The notes under the pieces were generated by a model. That model made no database searches. It saw only the letters and a program-made list of their open reading frames with translations, and was not told the origin of the DNA. Of a stretch of DNA of 64,000 nucleotides, positions 36,720 to 46,075 are shown piece after piece; positions within the stretch are counted from its first letter, which is position 1, and the number at the start of each line of letters is the position of its first letter. The DNA comes from Ensifer sp. WSM1721 (GTDB lineage: Bacteria; Pseudomonadota; Alphaproteobacteria; Rhizobiales; Rhizobiaceae): positions 1,612,001 through 1,676,000 of the forward strand of contig NZ_CP165783.1 of assembly GCF_000513895.2 (NCBI RefSeq). The letters run 5' to 3'. The translations under genes were made by a program, and so were the position numbers.

Positions 36720-36794
36720 GTGGCCACTCGTCCCTTCTTTCGCCTCGACGGGAATGGTGCCGATCCCGCTGCCTGCGGCTTCGTCGTAAGATGA
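36720..36794 (+). pseudogene. hypRE: Remnant of 4-hydroxyproline 2-epimerase (hypRE) with an internal in-frame deletion
   Basis: A 24-codon frame starts at GTG 36720, with GGAGG 8 bases upstream; an in-frame ATG lies at 36705. Its first half, [12 protein letters not shown], resembles the N-terminus of 4-hydroxyproline epimerases (MA-R-x-FF-x-IDGH). Its second half, [12 protein letters not shown], resembles their C-terminus (DDRDPFAHGF-x-V). It ends in TGA overlapping the next ATG (ATGA), as an intact gene would. It sits where S. meliloti has hypRE, between hypO and hypX. So nearly the whole gene, about 300 codons including both catalytic cysteines, is missing. The comparison is from memory and short; chance is the alternative. 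Confidence 0.5.
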
Positions 36795-38479
36795 AGCAGC
36801 CACCCGCTCGCAGCATCCTCGGCGGCTCGGCCGAAGGCCCGGTCATCGCCACGGGGGAGGCGCTGAGCTTCTGGGGCGGGGTCGATCCCGCGACCGGTTG
36901 CATCATCGACGTGCACCACCCGCTCAACGGCGTTCGCCTCACCGGCTCCGTCCTCATGATGCCGTCGAGCCGCGGCTCCTGTAGCGGCTCCGGGGTGCTC
37001 CTCGATCTTGTGCTTTCGGGCCGCGCTCCGGCCGCACTCGTCTTCTCGGAAGCCGAGGATGTGCTCACGCTCGGCGCGCTGGTCGCGTCCGAGATGTTCG
37101 ACAAACCGCTGCCGGTCCTGCGCGTCGCCCCGGAGATGTTTTCAGAACTGGCGCGCGTCAAGAGGGCGCGCATCAGCGGTAGCACGATAGAAGCCGAGGG
37201 CCTGGCGATCCCGGTCGTCCCGCCCGCGACCGCCACACTCGATCTTACCGACACCGACCGCGCCATGCTGGATGGAGAAAAAGGCGTCGCGGTGCAGCAG
37301 GCAATGCGCATCATCTCGGCCATGGCGGCACAGCAGGGGGCGCGGGGCCTTGTGGACGTCACGCAGGGCCACATCGACGGCTGCATCTATGCGAGCCCGG
37401 CGAACCTGACCTTTGCCGAGAAGATGGCCGAGCTGGGGGCGAAGGTCCGGGTGCCGACGACAATGAACGCCATTTCCGTTGACTACGCCAATTGGCAGGT
37501 CCAGGGCGTGCCGCCTTCGTTCGGCGACCCGGCGGCGCGGCTCGCCGACGCCTACGTGCGCATGGGCTGCCGCCCGACCTTCACCTGCTCGCCCTATCTG
37601 CTCGACAGCGCGCCTCAGGCAGGCGAAGCGATCGCCTGGGCGGAATCCAATGCCGTGATCTTCGCCAACAGCGTACTCGGTGCGCGCACGGCGAAGCACC
37701 CGGATTTCCTCGATCTCTGCATCGCGCTCACCGGGCGCGCGCCGCTTTCCGGCGTCTACCTCGACGAGCATCGCAAGGCCCGGCGCGTCATCGAGGTGGA
37801 ACCGCCCGAGCGCGCGGACGATGCCTTCTGGCCGCTGATCGGCTATCTCGCCGGTCGTGCGGCGCCGGACCGCATACCACTCCTCAGCGGGCTCGCCGCG
37901 GCAAAGCCCTCGCGCGACGACCTCAAGGCGCTCTGCGCCGCCTTTGGAACGACCTCTGCCGCGCCGATGCTGCATGTGGAGGGTGTGACGCCTGAGGCGA
38001 GTGGCGCGGCCGCTGGAGATGCCGACCGCACGGCGATCACCCGCGCCGACATGGCGGCGGCCTGGTCGCTCCTGAACGACGGCCCGGAGGAGGTGGAACT
38101 CGTTGCCATCGGCAGTCCCCACGCGTCCCTTGCCGAATGTCGCGCACTGGCCGAGGCGCTCGGCGGCCGCAAGCGGCACCCGGATGTCGCGGTGATCGTC
38201 ACGGCCGGGCGTGAGGTCATCGAGGAGGCACGACGCGAGGGCACGCTCGCGCGGCTCGAAGCGAGCGGCGTGCAGGTGCTGCCCGACCTCTGCTGGTGCT
38301 CGATCTCCGAGCCGGTTTTCCCGACGCGGACCCGCGCGCTGATGACCAATTCCGGCAAATACGCCCATTACGGCCCCGGTCTTTCCGGCCGCGCCGTGCG
38401 CTTCGGCAGCCTTGCCGACTGCGTCACGGCCGCCCTGACGGGGCGCGCGCCGGCACGGCTGCCGGATTGGCTTTCCTGA
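36791..38479 (+). CDS. hypX: Aconitase X, fused small+large domains; likely cis-3-hydroxy-L-proline dehydratase
   Basis: The 562-residue product has residues 1 to about 140 forming the small swivel domain ([33 protein letters not shown]) and the rest the large aconitase-X domain ([77 protein letters not shown]). Both domains in one chain is the bacterial type I form, shown in other bacteria to dehydrate cis-3-hydroxy-L-proline to pyrroline-2-carboxylate. The start at 36791 overlaps the hypRE remnant stop; there is little ribosome site of its own, so coupling was likely. Confidence 0.87.
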   Translation: MKQPPARSILGGSAEGPVIATGEALSFWGGVDPATGCIIDVHHPLNGVRLTGSVLMMPSSRGSCSGSGVLLDLVLSGRAPAALVFSEAEDVLTLGALVASEMFDKPLPVLRVAPEMFSELARVKRARISGSTIEAEGLAIPVVPPATATLDLTDTDRAMLDGEKGVAVQQAMRIISAMAAQQGARGLVDVTQGHIDGCIYASPANLTFAEKMAELGAKVRVPTTMNAISVDYANWQVQGVPPSFGDPAARLADAYVRMGCRPTFTCSPYLLDSAPQAGEAIAWAESNAVIFANSVLGARTAKHPDFLDLCIALTGRAPLSGVYLDEHRKARRVIEVEPPERADDAFWPLIGYLAGRAAPDRIPLLSGLAAAKPSRDDLKALCAAFGTTSAAPMLHVEGVTPEASGAAAGDADRTAITRADMAAAWSLLNDGPEEVELVAIGSPHASLAECRALAEALGGRKRHPDVAVIVTAGREVIEEARREGTLARLEASGVQVLPDLCWCSISEPVFPTRTRALMTNSGKYAHYGPGLSGRAVRFGSLADCVTAALTGRAPARLPDWLS

Positions 38480-38491
38480 GAGGAGTTTGAG

Positions 38492-39520
38492 ATGCGCAGC
38501 ACGAAGACCATTCATGTGATCTCCGCTCATGCCGAGGGCGAGGTGGGCGATGTGATCGTAGGCGGCGTGGCACCCCCGTCGGGTGGCACCATCTGGGAAC
38601 AGAGCCGCTGGATCGCCCGCGACCAGACGCTGCGCAACTTCGTGCTGAACGAGCCGCGCGGCGGCGTCTTCCGCCATGTCAACCTCCTGGTGCCGCCGAA
38701 GCACCCGGAGGCCGATGCCGCCTTTATCATCATGGAGCCGGAAGATACGCCGCCCATGTCGGGTTCGAACTCGATCTGCGTCTCCACGGTGCTGCTCGAC
38801 AGCGGCATTCTGCCGATGAAGGAGCCGGTGACGGAAATCACGCTCGAAGCCCCGGGCGGTCTCGTCCGCGTGCGGGCGGAATGCCGCAACGGCAAGGCCG
38901 AACGCATCTTCGTCCAGAACCTGCCGAGCTTTGCCGAGCGGCTGGACCTGAAGCTCGAGGTCGAGGGGCTTGGCACGCTCACCGTCGATACCGCCTATGG
39001 CGGCGACAGTTTCGTTATCGTGGATGCGACGGCAATGGGCTTCGGCCTGAAGCCGGACGAGGCGCATGATATCGCCCGCCTCGGCGTCAGGATCACCAAT
39101 GCGGCCAATGCCCAGCTCGGCTTCCACCATCCGGAAAATCCCGAGTGGCGGCACTTCTCCTTCTGCCTTTTCGCCGGCCCCGTGGAGCGCACGGCGGAGG
39201 GTCTGCGCGCCGGTGCGGCCGTCGCGATCCAGCCGGGCAAGGTCGACCGCTCGCCGACCGGCACGGCGCTCTCGGCCCGCATGGCCGTTCTGCATGCCCG
39301 CGGTGAAATGGGTCCGGAGGATCGGCTAACGGCGGTTTCGCTGATCGGCTCGACCTTCTCCGGCCGCATCGTCGGCACCACCCGGGTCGGAGACCGGCCG
39401 GCGATCCTGCCGGAGATCTCGGGCCGCGCCTGGATCACGGGCATCCATCAGCACATGCTCGATCCTTCCGATCCCTGGCCGGAGGGTTATCGGCTGACCG
39501 ACACGTGGGGCGCGCGTTGA
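38492..39520 (+). CDS. hypY: Proline racemase-family enzyme with Ser/Thr catalytic pair
   Basis: This 342-residue protein has the two-lobed proline racemase fold. In place of the two catalytic cysteines it has Ser90 ([10 protein letters not shown]) and Thr256 (VDRSPTGTA). Without a Cys/Cys pair it is unlikely to be a racemase or 4-hydroxyproline epimerase; family members with Cys/Thr are trans-3-hydroxy-L-proline dehydratases, so a dehydratase-like role is more likely. AGGAG lies 6 bases before the ATG and it follows hypX by 12 bases. It is the last gene of the hyp operon. Confidence 0.82.
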   Translation: MRSTKTIHVISAHAEGEVGDVIVGGVAPPSGGTIWEQSRWIARDQTLRNFVLNEPRGGVFRHVNLLVPPKHPEADAAFIIMEPEDTPPMSGSNSICVSTVLLDSGILPMKEPVTEITLEAPGGLVRVRAECRNGKAERIFVQNLPSFAERLDLKLEVEGLGTLTVDTAYGGDSFVIVDATAMGFGLKPDEAHDIARLGVRITNAANAQLGFHHPENPEWRHFSFCLFAGPVERTAEGLRAGAAVAIQPGKVDRSPTGTALSARMAVLHARGEMGPEDRLTAVSLIGSTFSGRIVGTTRVGDRPAILPEISGRAWITGIHQHMLDPSDPWPEGYRLTDTWGAR

Positions 39521-39541
39521 CGGTCTGACCGCGGACTTGCG

Positions 39542-40570
39542 TCAGCGCCAGCCGAGCGCGGGGGCGACGTGGGTCAGGATTGCCTCGATGACGTGGGCGT
39601 TATAGTCCACGCCGAGCTGGTTGGGGACGGTCAGGAGCAGCGTATCGGCCTCAGCTATCGCCTCGTCCTTCGCCAATTGCTCCGCGAGCACGTCCGGTTC
39701 GGCGGCGTAGCTGCGGCCGAAAATCGCCCGCGTCTTCTCGTCGATGAAGCCGATCTTGTCTTCGCTCTGGTTTCCGCGTCCGAAGTAGGCGCGGTCCCGG
39801 TCGTCCACCAATGCGAAGATGCTCCGGCTGACCGACACGCGCGGCTCGCGCTCGTGACCGGCTGCCTTCCACGCCTCCCGGAACACCCGGATCTGGTCGG
39901 CTTGCTGGACATGGAACGGAAGCCCGCTCTCATCATCCTTGAGCGTCGAGCTCTGCAGATTCATCCCGAGCTTGGCCGCCCAGGCCGCCGTGGCGTTCGA
40001 GCTGGCGCCCCACCAGATCCGATCGCGCAGGCCTTCGGAGTGCGGCTCGATGCGCAGCAGCCCTGGAGGATTGGGAAACATCGGCCGTGGGTTGGGTTGC
40101 GCAAATCCCTCTCCGCGTAGCACGTCCAGCAGAACCTCCGCGTGGCGCCTGGCCATGTCCGCGTCGCGCTCGCCCTCGGCCGGCGCATAACCGAAGTGGC
40201 GCCAGCCGTCGATCACCTGCTCGGGAGAACCGCGGCTGATGCCCAGTTGCAGCCGCCCGCCGGCGATGATGTCTGCCGCGCCTGCGTCCTCGGCCATGTA
40301 CAGCGGGTTCTCGTATCGCATGTCGATGACCGCGGTGCCGATCTCGATGCGGCTGGTCTTCGCGCCGATGGCCGAAAGCAGCGGAAACGGTGAGCCGAGC
40401 TGCCGGGCGAAGTGATGCACGCGAAAATACGCCCCGTCGGCGCCCAACTCCTCGGCAGCAACCGCCAGGTCGATGGACTGCAGCAGAGCGTCGGAGGCCG
40501 ACCGCGTTTGCGATTGGGGCGAAGGGGTCCAATGCCCGAACGATAAAAAACCGATCTTCTTCATGATCAT
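39542..40570 (-). CDS. Luciferase-like (LLM class) flavin monooxygenase
   Basis: The product is 342 residues (or 340 if starting at the second ATG, complement 40562-40564). Motifs SIDLAVAAEELGADGAYFRVHHF, ETGTAVIDMRYENPLYMAEDAGAADIIAGGRLQLGISRGSPEQVIDGWRHFGY-like stretches and the C-terminal LAEQLAKDEAIAEADTLLLTVPNQLG are typical of bacterial luciferase-family oxidoreductases using reduced FMN or F420. The substrate is unknown. It is convergent with the hyp operon. No clear ribosome site. Confidence 0.85.
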   Translation of the reverse strand: MIMKKIGFLSFGHWTPSPQSQTRSASDALLQSIDLAVAAEELGADGAYFRVHHFARQLGSPFPLLSAIGAKTSRIEIGTAVIDMRYENPLYMAEDAGAADIIAGGRLQLGISRGSPEQVIDGWRHFGYAPAEGERDADMARRHAEVLLDVLRGEGFAQPNPRPMFPNPPGLLRIEPHSEGLRDRIWWGASSNATAAWAAKLGMNLQSSTLKDDESGLPFHVQQADQIRVFREAWKAAGHEREPRVSVSRSIFALVDDRDRAYFGRGNQSEDKIGFIDEKTRAIFGRSYAAEPDVLAEQLAKDEAIAEADTLLLTVPNQLGVDYNAHVIEAILTHVAPALGWR

Positions 40571-40581
40571 GCTGTCCGAAA

Positions 40582-40743
40582 TCAGAATACCGCCAGGTAT
40601 CTCAGCAACGCCAGGATGCCGATGATGATCACGATCGCCTGGACGATCTGTTTGGTGCGCCCGTCGATGGGGAGACGATTGACAAGATAGAGCACAAGAA
40701 TGACGACGAGAAAGGTAATCAGGATACTGATGAGTATGGACAT
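40582..40743 (-). CDS. 53-residue hydrophobic membrane protein (Thivi_2564-like)
   Basis: This short gene encodes two membrane helices: MSILISILITFLVVILVLYL and, after a polar hairpin NRLPIDGRTKQ, IVQAIVIIIGILALLRYL. This pattern is that of the Thivi_2564 small membrane protein family, of unknown function. A GGGGGC 9 bases upstream may serve as ribosome site. It is 12 bases upstream of the luciferase-like gene on the same strand. Confidence 0.78.
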   Translation of the reverse strand: MSILISILITFLVVILVLYLVNRLPIDGRTKQIVQAIVIIIGILALLRYLAVF

Positions 40744-41040
40744 GTTTCGTGCCCCCGTTGAGCTTGCTTCATCAATCCTTCAACTATGGGAGGTCCGAAG
40801 GAAGGCAAGCGGTTGCATGCTCCGCCAGCGCAAAATTGCTTCGTCGCGAATAAGGGAGGCGTGCTGATGGCGGAAGAGGTGTCCGCTTCTCCGCCGTTTT
40901 CTTGGAATATTCGGTCCGTGTCCCGCGGAACGGATGCCTACCGCAGTCTCGGTGTCTCCTCAATGTGGTGGTGCACTTCGGAACGCTGTGCTTGGTGGGC
41001 GCTATTGGAAGCTATTGGCCCGTTTTGCCGCGGTCAAGCG
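40744..41040. other. Intergenic stretch, no confident gene
   Basis: About 300 bases between the small membrane protein and the next minus-strand gene. A plus-strand frame from ATG 40867 has GGAGG upstream but reads into the opposite gene and has odd composition (many Trp and Cys), so it is not called. It probably holds the promoter of the minus-strand pair. Confidence 0.5.
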
Positions 41041-41304
41041 TCAGTGCAGTCTTTGCGTCGGCTGATCCAAGAAGGTGCGGATACCGTCGCGCTGGATGGT
41101 GGCTAAAAACTCTTCGAATGCGTCTCGGTCGGTATCGAAGGTATCATCCCAGACGGTCGTGTTCCCTTCCTCGTCGAGCACCTCAAGCATCCAGTCGAGG
41201 TTGGTTCCGGCAGGACGGTAGATGCGCAAAATGACGGTTACGTCGTCGTCGACGAACTCGCCGGAGAACTCTGAGAACTCGTACTGCTGTTCGTTTTCGG
41301 TCAT
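41041..41304 (-). CDS. Small acidic protein of unknown function
   Basis: This 87-residue cytosolic, acidic protein (about 24% Asp/Glu) looks alpha/beta, with a run DDDVTVILRIYRPAGTNLDWMLEVLDEEGN. It has no known motif. Codon use and composition look like a real gene. It lies upstream of the small membrane protein on the same strand, about 300 bases away. Confidence 0.65.
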   Translation of the reverse strand: MTENEQQYEFSEFSGEFVDDDVTVILRIYRPAGTNLDWMLEVLDEEGNTTVWDDTFDTDRDAFEEFLATIQRDGIRTFLDQPTQRLH

Positions 41305-41669
41305 CCAGCTTTATAGCACGCACAGGCGAGACGGGCGAACCCATCTCACTGTCGTGACGCCACTCCCGTATGCGTGCAAGTGTATCTGCCTGGATTCTAG
41401 CTGCCTACTTGGCACGGGATGTCGGCAATGCCCGAAATTAGCAAAACAGGAGCAGGGCTGCGATCGCCGTAGCTGCGGCCACGAGCCACCTCATGCGCGA
41501 TCTACTGAGCGCAGCCGGAGAATTGTCGGGTTCGAACGGCCTTAAGGAATGCAAGTAGGGAGTAGCAGTGCCAGCACCCGCGACTGTGAACTGCACCTCC
41601 CATTTCACGCTGTTATATCAACGGTTATGATAGCCGCCGAGAAGTAAGTGAATAAAAAATAATGACATG
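41305..41669. other. Gene-poor stretch before tRNA-Sec
   Basis: About 365 bases of lower GC than the surroundings between the small acidic protein gene and the tRNA-Sec. No credible gene was found. An 18-codon minus-strand frame at 41438-41494 (MRWLVAAATAIAALLLFC) would make a tiny membrane peptide but lacks a ribosome site. It may hold the end of the fdo-sel transcript. Confidence 0.45.
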
Positions 41670-41765
41670 TGGCGGAAGAGAGTGGGAGTCGAACCCACCA
41701 AAGACCGTCTCTCGGCCCCTCCCGGATTTGAAGTCCGGACGCCCCACCGGGGACGCATCTCCTCC
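41670..41765 (-). tRNA. selC: tRNA-Sec (UCA anticodon)
   Basis: This 96-base gene includes an encoded CCA. It has an 8-bp acceptor stem (GGAGGAGA with TCTCTTCC, one G-U pair), discriminator G, an anticodon arm GGACTTCAAATCC with TCA at 41729-41731 (complement), a long variable arm (GGGGCCGAGAGACGGTCTTT region) and a T arm GGTTCGACTCC. Long acceptor and variable arms with UCA anticodon define tRNA-Sec. It lies 58 bases beyond the selB stop on the same strand. Confidence 0.96.
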
Positions 41766-41823
41766 TGAAACGCGATCCTGCTGCATGATTCCCGAGGACA
41801 AAATCACGCAACAATTGAAAGTG

Positions 41824-43806
41824 CTACGGCGACCTTTGCGCGTCCAATGAGACGCGCGGCGCCGCGGAGACAGCATTCGACAAATTGCCGAAAAAATCCA
41901 GACGGTTCCGGTTGAGGCGGCGCAGGTCCCCGCGTCTGAGCGTGACGCTGTGACGATCGAAGAAGTCGAGGATCTGGATCGCGACCTTGCGGCCGTTTTC
42001 GAGACGATCGCGGAACTGCATGGCGGTAAACCAGCCTTTTTCGGCAGCGGCGCTGATCTCGTCCATGACAGCCACCATCTCCGCGACCACCTCGCGCAGA
42101 AAAAAATGATCGTGCGCCACCTCATGCACCTTGCCCATGCGGCTGCCGAGTTTGAGGAGCCGGCGCGCCTCGCCCTCCGGAACCGCCAGCAGTCCGGCAA
42201 TATCGCGCACGCGTGGCGGGCGAAACCGCTCGCTGCCCCCGAGCAGGCGCTCGATCTCTTTCCAGAGCCGCTCGTCGGCCGGGGTCATGGTCACTCGATG
42301 TTCGGCGAGCCGGACCCATGCTCCGTCGAGCACGATTTCGCCCTGCCGCACGAGGGGATTCAAAGCTGCGCGGAACGCGGGCGCCGGCAGGCGAAATTCG
42401 AGCTGCGTACGCAACCGTTCCACGCCCATGCCGAGTAGGTCCGGATTGTCCGCATGGAAAGATCGAAGCCGCGCGAGAATGTCACGCCGCAGCCTCTCCC
42501 AGCTCTCCATGGACATGGCGAGCGTCGCGGTATCGGACGTAAGTTGCACGACATTCAAGGACTCTGCCATTGCCTCGGCTTCGCCCGCGGCCATTGCCCG
42601 GTCGCGGGCAAAAGCGCCGATGTCGACGAGATAGGGCGGATTGGCAAGCAGTGCCTCGATCGCCTGCTTCGGCTCGCTCGATGACAGCGCGGCGAGTTGC
42701 GCGGTCCGTTCCTCTGTGCGACGCTTGCGTGCGGGGGCGCGCAGGTCCAGAAAGCGGCCGCCGCCGATCGTGCGCCGGGCAGACGTGTCGCGAACGACAT
42801 AGCGGTCTCCGGCTGCCGCCGCGATCGGCCGTTCCAGCACGAGCTGGACGAGCGTGCGCGTTCCGGGCGCGACCGGTTCGTCCGCCAAGAGGACGATGCG
42901 GGCTCCGACTTCCGCCGATGCGTGATGAAGCCTGACCGGGAACCAGTGGCCGATCGCTTTGGGCTCCGAGCCGAGCACACGCAAGGTCGCGTCAATTCGG
43001 CTGGTCGGCGCATGCAGGCTATGGTCGCAGACCACGTCGCCGCGGCCGATTGCCGTTTTCGTGATGTCCGGACCGACGAGGTTGAGCGCACAGCGATCAC
43101 CCGCGCGGCCAATCTCACTCGGCCTGTTCTGCGCATGGATCGATCGCACGCGCGCCTCAAGGCCCGAAGGGCTGATGGTGAGCCGATCCTCTACCGACAC
43201 TTGGCCCGAAAGAACGGTTCCGGTGACCACTGTGCCCGCGCCCTGGATGGTGAAAGAGCGATCGACGGCAAGCCGGAAACGCCCGCTTGTCTGCCGTCGC
43301 TGGAGATTGCGCGCGGCGGCGGCGATTTCGTCGCGCAGCAGCGCCACACCGCTGCCCGAGACGGTCGAAACCGGGATCATGGGCGCACCGGCAAGCGCCG
43401 TGCCCGAAAGCGCGTCGCGCATCGCCTTTTCGACTTCCGCAAGGCGGCCGTCCCTCACGAGATCGGCTTTGGTGATGGCGACGACTCCCTGTTCGGTGCC
43501 GAGTAGATCGACGATCGCCAGATGCTCTCGCGTCTGCGGCATGACGCCGTCATCGGCCGCGACGACAAGCAGAACGAAATCGATGCCGCTCGCGCCCGCC
43601 AGCATGTTGTGGATGAATTTCTCGTGGCCGGGGACGTCGATGATGCCGATCGTCTCCAGGCCCTCGACCGGCATATAGGCAAAGCCGAGATCGATCGATA
43701 TGCCGCGATCCTTCTCCTCCTTCAGGCGATCGGTGTCGACGCCGGTCAGCGCCCGGACGAGCGACGTCTTGCCGTGATCGATATGGCCGGCGGTGCCGAC
43801 GATCAC
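41824..43806 (-). CDS. selB: Selenocysteine-specific elongation factor SelB
   Basis: This 660-residue GTPase starts at GTG (complement 43804-43806), giving [20 protein letters not shown]. Domain I has G1 GHIDHGKT, G3 DVPGHEKF and G4 TKAD; EF-Tu-like domains II-III follow, then C-terminal winged helices (from about residue 440) that bind the SECIS hairpin. A good ribosome site (GGAGG) lies upstream. GTGA overlap couples it to the Sel1-repeat gene. It delivers Sec-tRNA to the UGA of fdoG. The frame continues upstream beyond 43806 but that part is a shadow. Confidence 0.95.
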   Translation of the reverse strand: MIVGTAGHIDHGKTSLVRALTGVDTDRLKEEKDRGISIDLGFAYMPVEGLETIGIIDVPGHEKFIHNMLAGASGIDFVLLVVAADDGVMPQTREHLAIVDLLGTEQGVVAITKADLVRDGRLAEVEKAMRDALSGTALAGAPMIPVSTVSGSGVALLRDEIAAAARNLQRRQTSGRFRLAVDRSFTIQGAGTVVTGTVLSGQVSVEDRLTISPSGLEARVRSIHAQNRPSEIGRAGDRCALNLVGPDITKTAIGRGDVVCDHSLHAPTSRIDATLRVLGSEPKAIGHWFPVRLHHASAEVGARIVLLADEPVAPGTRTLVQLVLERPIAAAAGDRYVVRDTSARRTIGGGRFLDLRAPARKRRTEERTAQLAALSSSEPKQAIEALLANPPYLVDIGAFARDRAMAAGEAEAMAESLNVVQLTSDTATLAMSMESWERLRRDILARLRSFHADNPDLLGMGVERLRTQLEFRLPAPAFRAALNPLVRQGEIVLDGAWVRLAEHRVTMTPADERLWKEIERLLGGSERFRPPRVRDIAGLLAVPEGEARRLLKLGSRMGKVHEVAHDHFFLREVVAEMVAVMDEISAAAEKGWFTAMQFRDRLENGRKVAIQILDFFDRHSVTLRRGDLRRLNRNRLDFFGNLSNAVSAAPRVSLDAQRSP

Positions 43807-44630
43807 CTCTGATCTCCCTCCTTTGCGCGCTGGAGCGGTACCAGCGTTTCGGTGAGCGGAAGCGCGGCGCGGCGCTCGGCTTCCATCAGTTCCTCCGCGT
43901 CGAGTGCCGCGCGCACGACTTCGAAGAATGGCGCGGCCAGCCCGCTGCCGGCTCGACGCGCCCTTGTCAGCCAGGCGAAGGCTTCGACCGGATCGCGCGC
44001 GACGCCGCTTCCGAGATGATAGGCCGCACCGAGCATCGCCTGTCCCTCGGCGTCGCCGGCTCGCGCGCCGCGGCCCCACCAGTAGGCCGCCTCGACCGGA
44101 TCGCGCGTGACCCCTATAGCATGGTGGTAGAGCATCCCCAGCCGCGTCATCGACGAGGCGGAGCCATTCTTCGCGGCGGCGAGCGCCCAGCGGCGCGCTT
44201 CCGCGAAATCGGGTTCGATGAGATCGCCCTCCAGGAGCATCCAGCTCAGCATGTCCTGAGCTTCGGCGTCGTTCTGTTCTGCGGCCTGGCGATAAAGCGC
44301 GGCCGCCCTTGGATAGTCCGGCGCTATTCCCTCTCCCCTGAAGAGAAGCGAGGCGAGGTTGCGCCGACCGACGGGATCGCCGGCCTCGGCGGAAAGGCCC
44401 AGCCAGCGGTAGGCTAGATCGGTATCTCGGGCGACCCCCAACCCTCCCGCAAAGCAAGCGCCGATATTGTTCTGGGCCCTTGCATTTCCCGCCCGGGCCA
44501 AGGGCTCCCATATGGAGAGAGCGGTTTCGTAGTCGCCGTCGCGGGCGGCTGCGAGCGCCTTTGCCATCGCCGCCTCAGGGGACGCATCGCCCTCGGTCGG
44601 CCTTTGCAGGAAGCGGCTGAGTAGGCTCAC
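43803..44630 (-). CDS. Sel1-repeat protein between selA and selB
   Basis: This 275-residue protein consists of about five Sel1-like (TPR-type) repeats, e.g. [64 protein letters not shown] and [28 protein letters not shown]. No signal peptide is evident, so it is probably cytosolic. It overlaps selA by 4 bases and selB by 4 bases, which ties its synthesis to the selenocysteine machinery. Sel1 repeats mediate protein contacts; a scaffold or formate dehydrogenase maturation role is inference. Confidence 0.85.
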   Translation of the reverse strand: MSLLSRFLQRPTEGDASPEAAMAKALAAARDGDYETALSIWEPLARAGNARAQNNIGACFAGGLGVARDTDLAYRWLGLSAEAGDPVGRRNLASLLFRGEGIAPDYPRAAALYRQAAEQNDAEAQDMLSWMLLEGDLIEPDFAEARRWALAAAKNGSASSMTRLGMLYHHAIGVTRDPVEAAYWWGRGARAGDAEGQAMLGAAYHLGSGVARDPVEAFAWLTRARRAGSGLAAPFFEVVRAALDAEELMEAERRAALPLTETLVPLQRAKEGDQR

Positions 44631-46039
44631 GACGAGGATCCTCCAGCCGATGGACCGAGACGCGCGAGATTGGCGATGAAGCCTTCCTCATCCTCGAGGC
44701 AACGCAAATCGAGCACAAGCGATCCGCGTTCGATGCGGCCGATGACCGGCATCGGCAGGCGCCTGAGCGCCGCCGCCAGTTCGGCAAGCATGCGACCACT
44801 GTCGGAAGTTGGCGCGAGCGCTAGTCCGGCGCTCGGCACGGTGGCGAGCGGCAAGGCGCCTGAGCCGATCTGGCTGCCGCAGTCGATCACCGAAACGTCG
44901 AACGCGCCGTTCACCGCCCGCTCCACCACGGGAGCCAGCCGCTCGGCCTGCCGGCGGATGTCGGCCTGCGGACGGGCGAGCAGCCGCATCGTCGGCAGGC
45001 GTTCGCTCAGGCGGTCCGGTTCGCGATAGAGCCTAAGCGTTGCCGCGAGCGCCGCAAGGCGGATCTTGTCGACGCGCAGCGCGCGCTTCATCGGATTCCT
45101 GTTGATCCTGGCGAGGAGGTCGCCACGCCCGACGATGAAGCCGGCCTGAGGTCCGCCAAGCAGCTTGTCGCCGGAAAAGGTGACGATATCGGCGCTGTCG
45201 GCGATCGCTTCGGCGACAGTCGGTTCATGCGCGAGTCCGAAGCGGTCGAGATCGGTAAGCGTACCCGAACCGAGATCGTTGACGAGCGGCAGCCCGTGTT
45301 CATGGGCGATTGCCGCGAGCTCGCGTGCCCCGACCTCCTTGGTGAAGCCTTCGATGCGATAGTTGGAGGTGTGGACCTTCAAGATCAGGCCCGTATCGGG
45401 GCCGATCGCGTCCCTGTAGTCCCGGGCATGAGTGCGGTTCGTGGTGCCGACCTCGACGAGGCGGACGCCGGAGCGCAGCATGATGTCCGGCATGCGGAAT
45501 GCTCCACCGATTTCGATGAGCTCGCCACGCGAGACGATCGCTTGCCTGCCGGCCGACAGACTGTTCAGTGTGAGCATGACGGCTGCGGCATTGTTGTTGA
45601 CGACGGTCGCATCCTCCGCGCCAGTCAGCTCCCGGATGAGCGCGCGCAGGTGATCGTCCCTTTCGCCGCGTTTTCCGCTCTCGAGGTCGAATTCGAGCGC
45701 CACCGCCTCGCGCATCGCCTCCATCGCGGCGTCGATCGCCGCTTCCGCCAGCAAGGCGCGGCCGAGATTGGTGTGGAGCACGGTTCCCGTCAGGTTGAAC
45801 AGGGGGCGGAGTGACGATCGGTCATTTGCCTCGAGCGCCGCGAAGGCGGCCACTGCGATCGCCTCCAGGGAGGGGACGTCTGCGCCGTCGCGCACCGCAT
45901 TCCGGATCGTCGTCAGGACGCGCCGCAGGGCCTCGGCAACGGCCGGTCGCCCGAAACATTCGATCGCCTCGGCAGCAGCGGCCGATCGCAGCAGCTCGTC
46001 CACCGACGGGATGTCACGCAACCTGATATTGGCGTCCAT
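44627..46039 (-). CDS. selA: L-seryl-tRNA(Sec) selenium transferase
   Basis: The 470-residue PLP enzyme has the expected PLP lysine Lys292 ([13 protein letters not shown]). Other typical stretches are [39 protein letters not shown], and [18 protein letters not shown]. It converts Ser-tRNA(Sec) to Sec-tRNA(Sec) using selenophosphate from SelD. The length matches SelA (about 460). It starts 36 bases after the fdhE stop and overlaps the Sel1-repeat gene. Confidence 0.96.
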   Translation of the reverse strand: MDANIRLRDIPSVDELLRSAAAAEAIECFGRPAVAEALRRVLTTIRNAVRDGADVPSLEAIAVAAFAALEANDRSSLRPLFNLTGTVLHTNLGRALLAEAAIDAAMEAMREAVALEFDLESGKRGERDDHLRALIRELTGAEDATVVNNNAAAVMLTLNSLSAGRQAIVSRGELIEIGGAFRMPDIMLRSGVRLVEVGTTNRTHARDYRDAIGPDTGLILKVHTSNYRIEGFTKEVGARELAAIAHEHGLPLVNDLGSGTLTDLDRFGLAHEPTVAEAIADSADIVTFSGDKLLGGPQAGFIVGRGDLLARINRNPMKRALRVDKIRLAALAATLRLYREPDRLSERLPTMRLLARPQADIRRQAERLAPVVERAVNGAFDVSVIDCGSQIGSGALPLATVPSAGLALAPTSDSGRMLAELAAALRRLPMPVIGRIERGSLVLDLRCLEDEEGFIANLARLGPSAGGSSS

Positions 46040-46075
46040 TCCAGCTCTCCTGGGGTGCGCCTCTTTCGATCCAAT

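Noticed and set aside
40867..41106. Plus-strand frame MAEEVSASPP... with GGAGG 7 bases upstream
   Set aside because: Unusual Trp/Cys-rich composition, no motif, and it runs into an opposite gene with better coding character; not called, though not excluded.
41438..41494. 18-residue hydrophobic peptide frame MRWLVAAATAIAALLLFC
   Set aside because: Could be a tiny membrane peptide, but there is no ribosome site and such short frames arise by chance.
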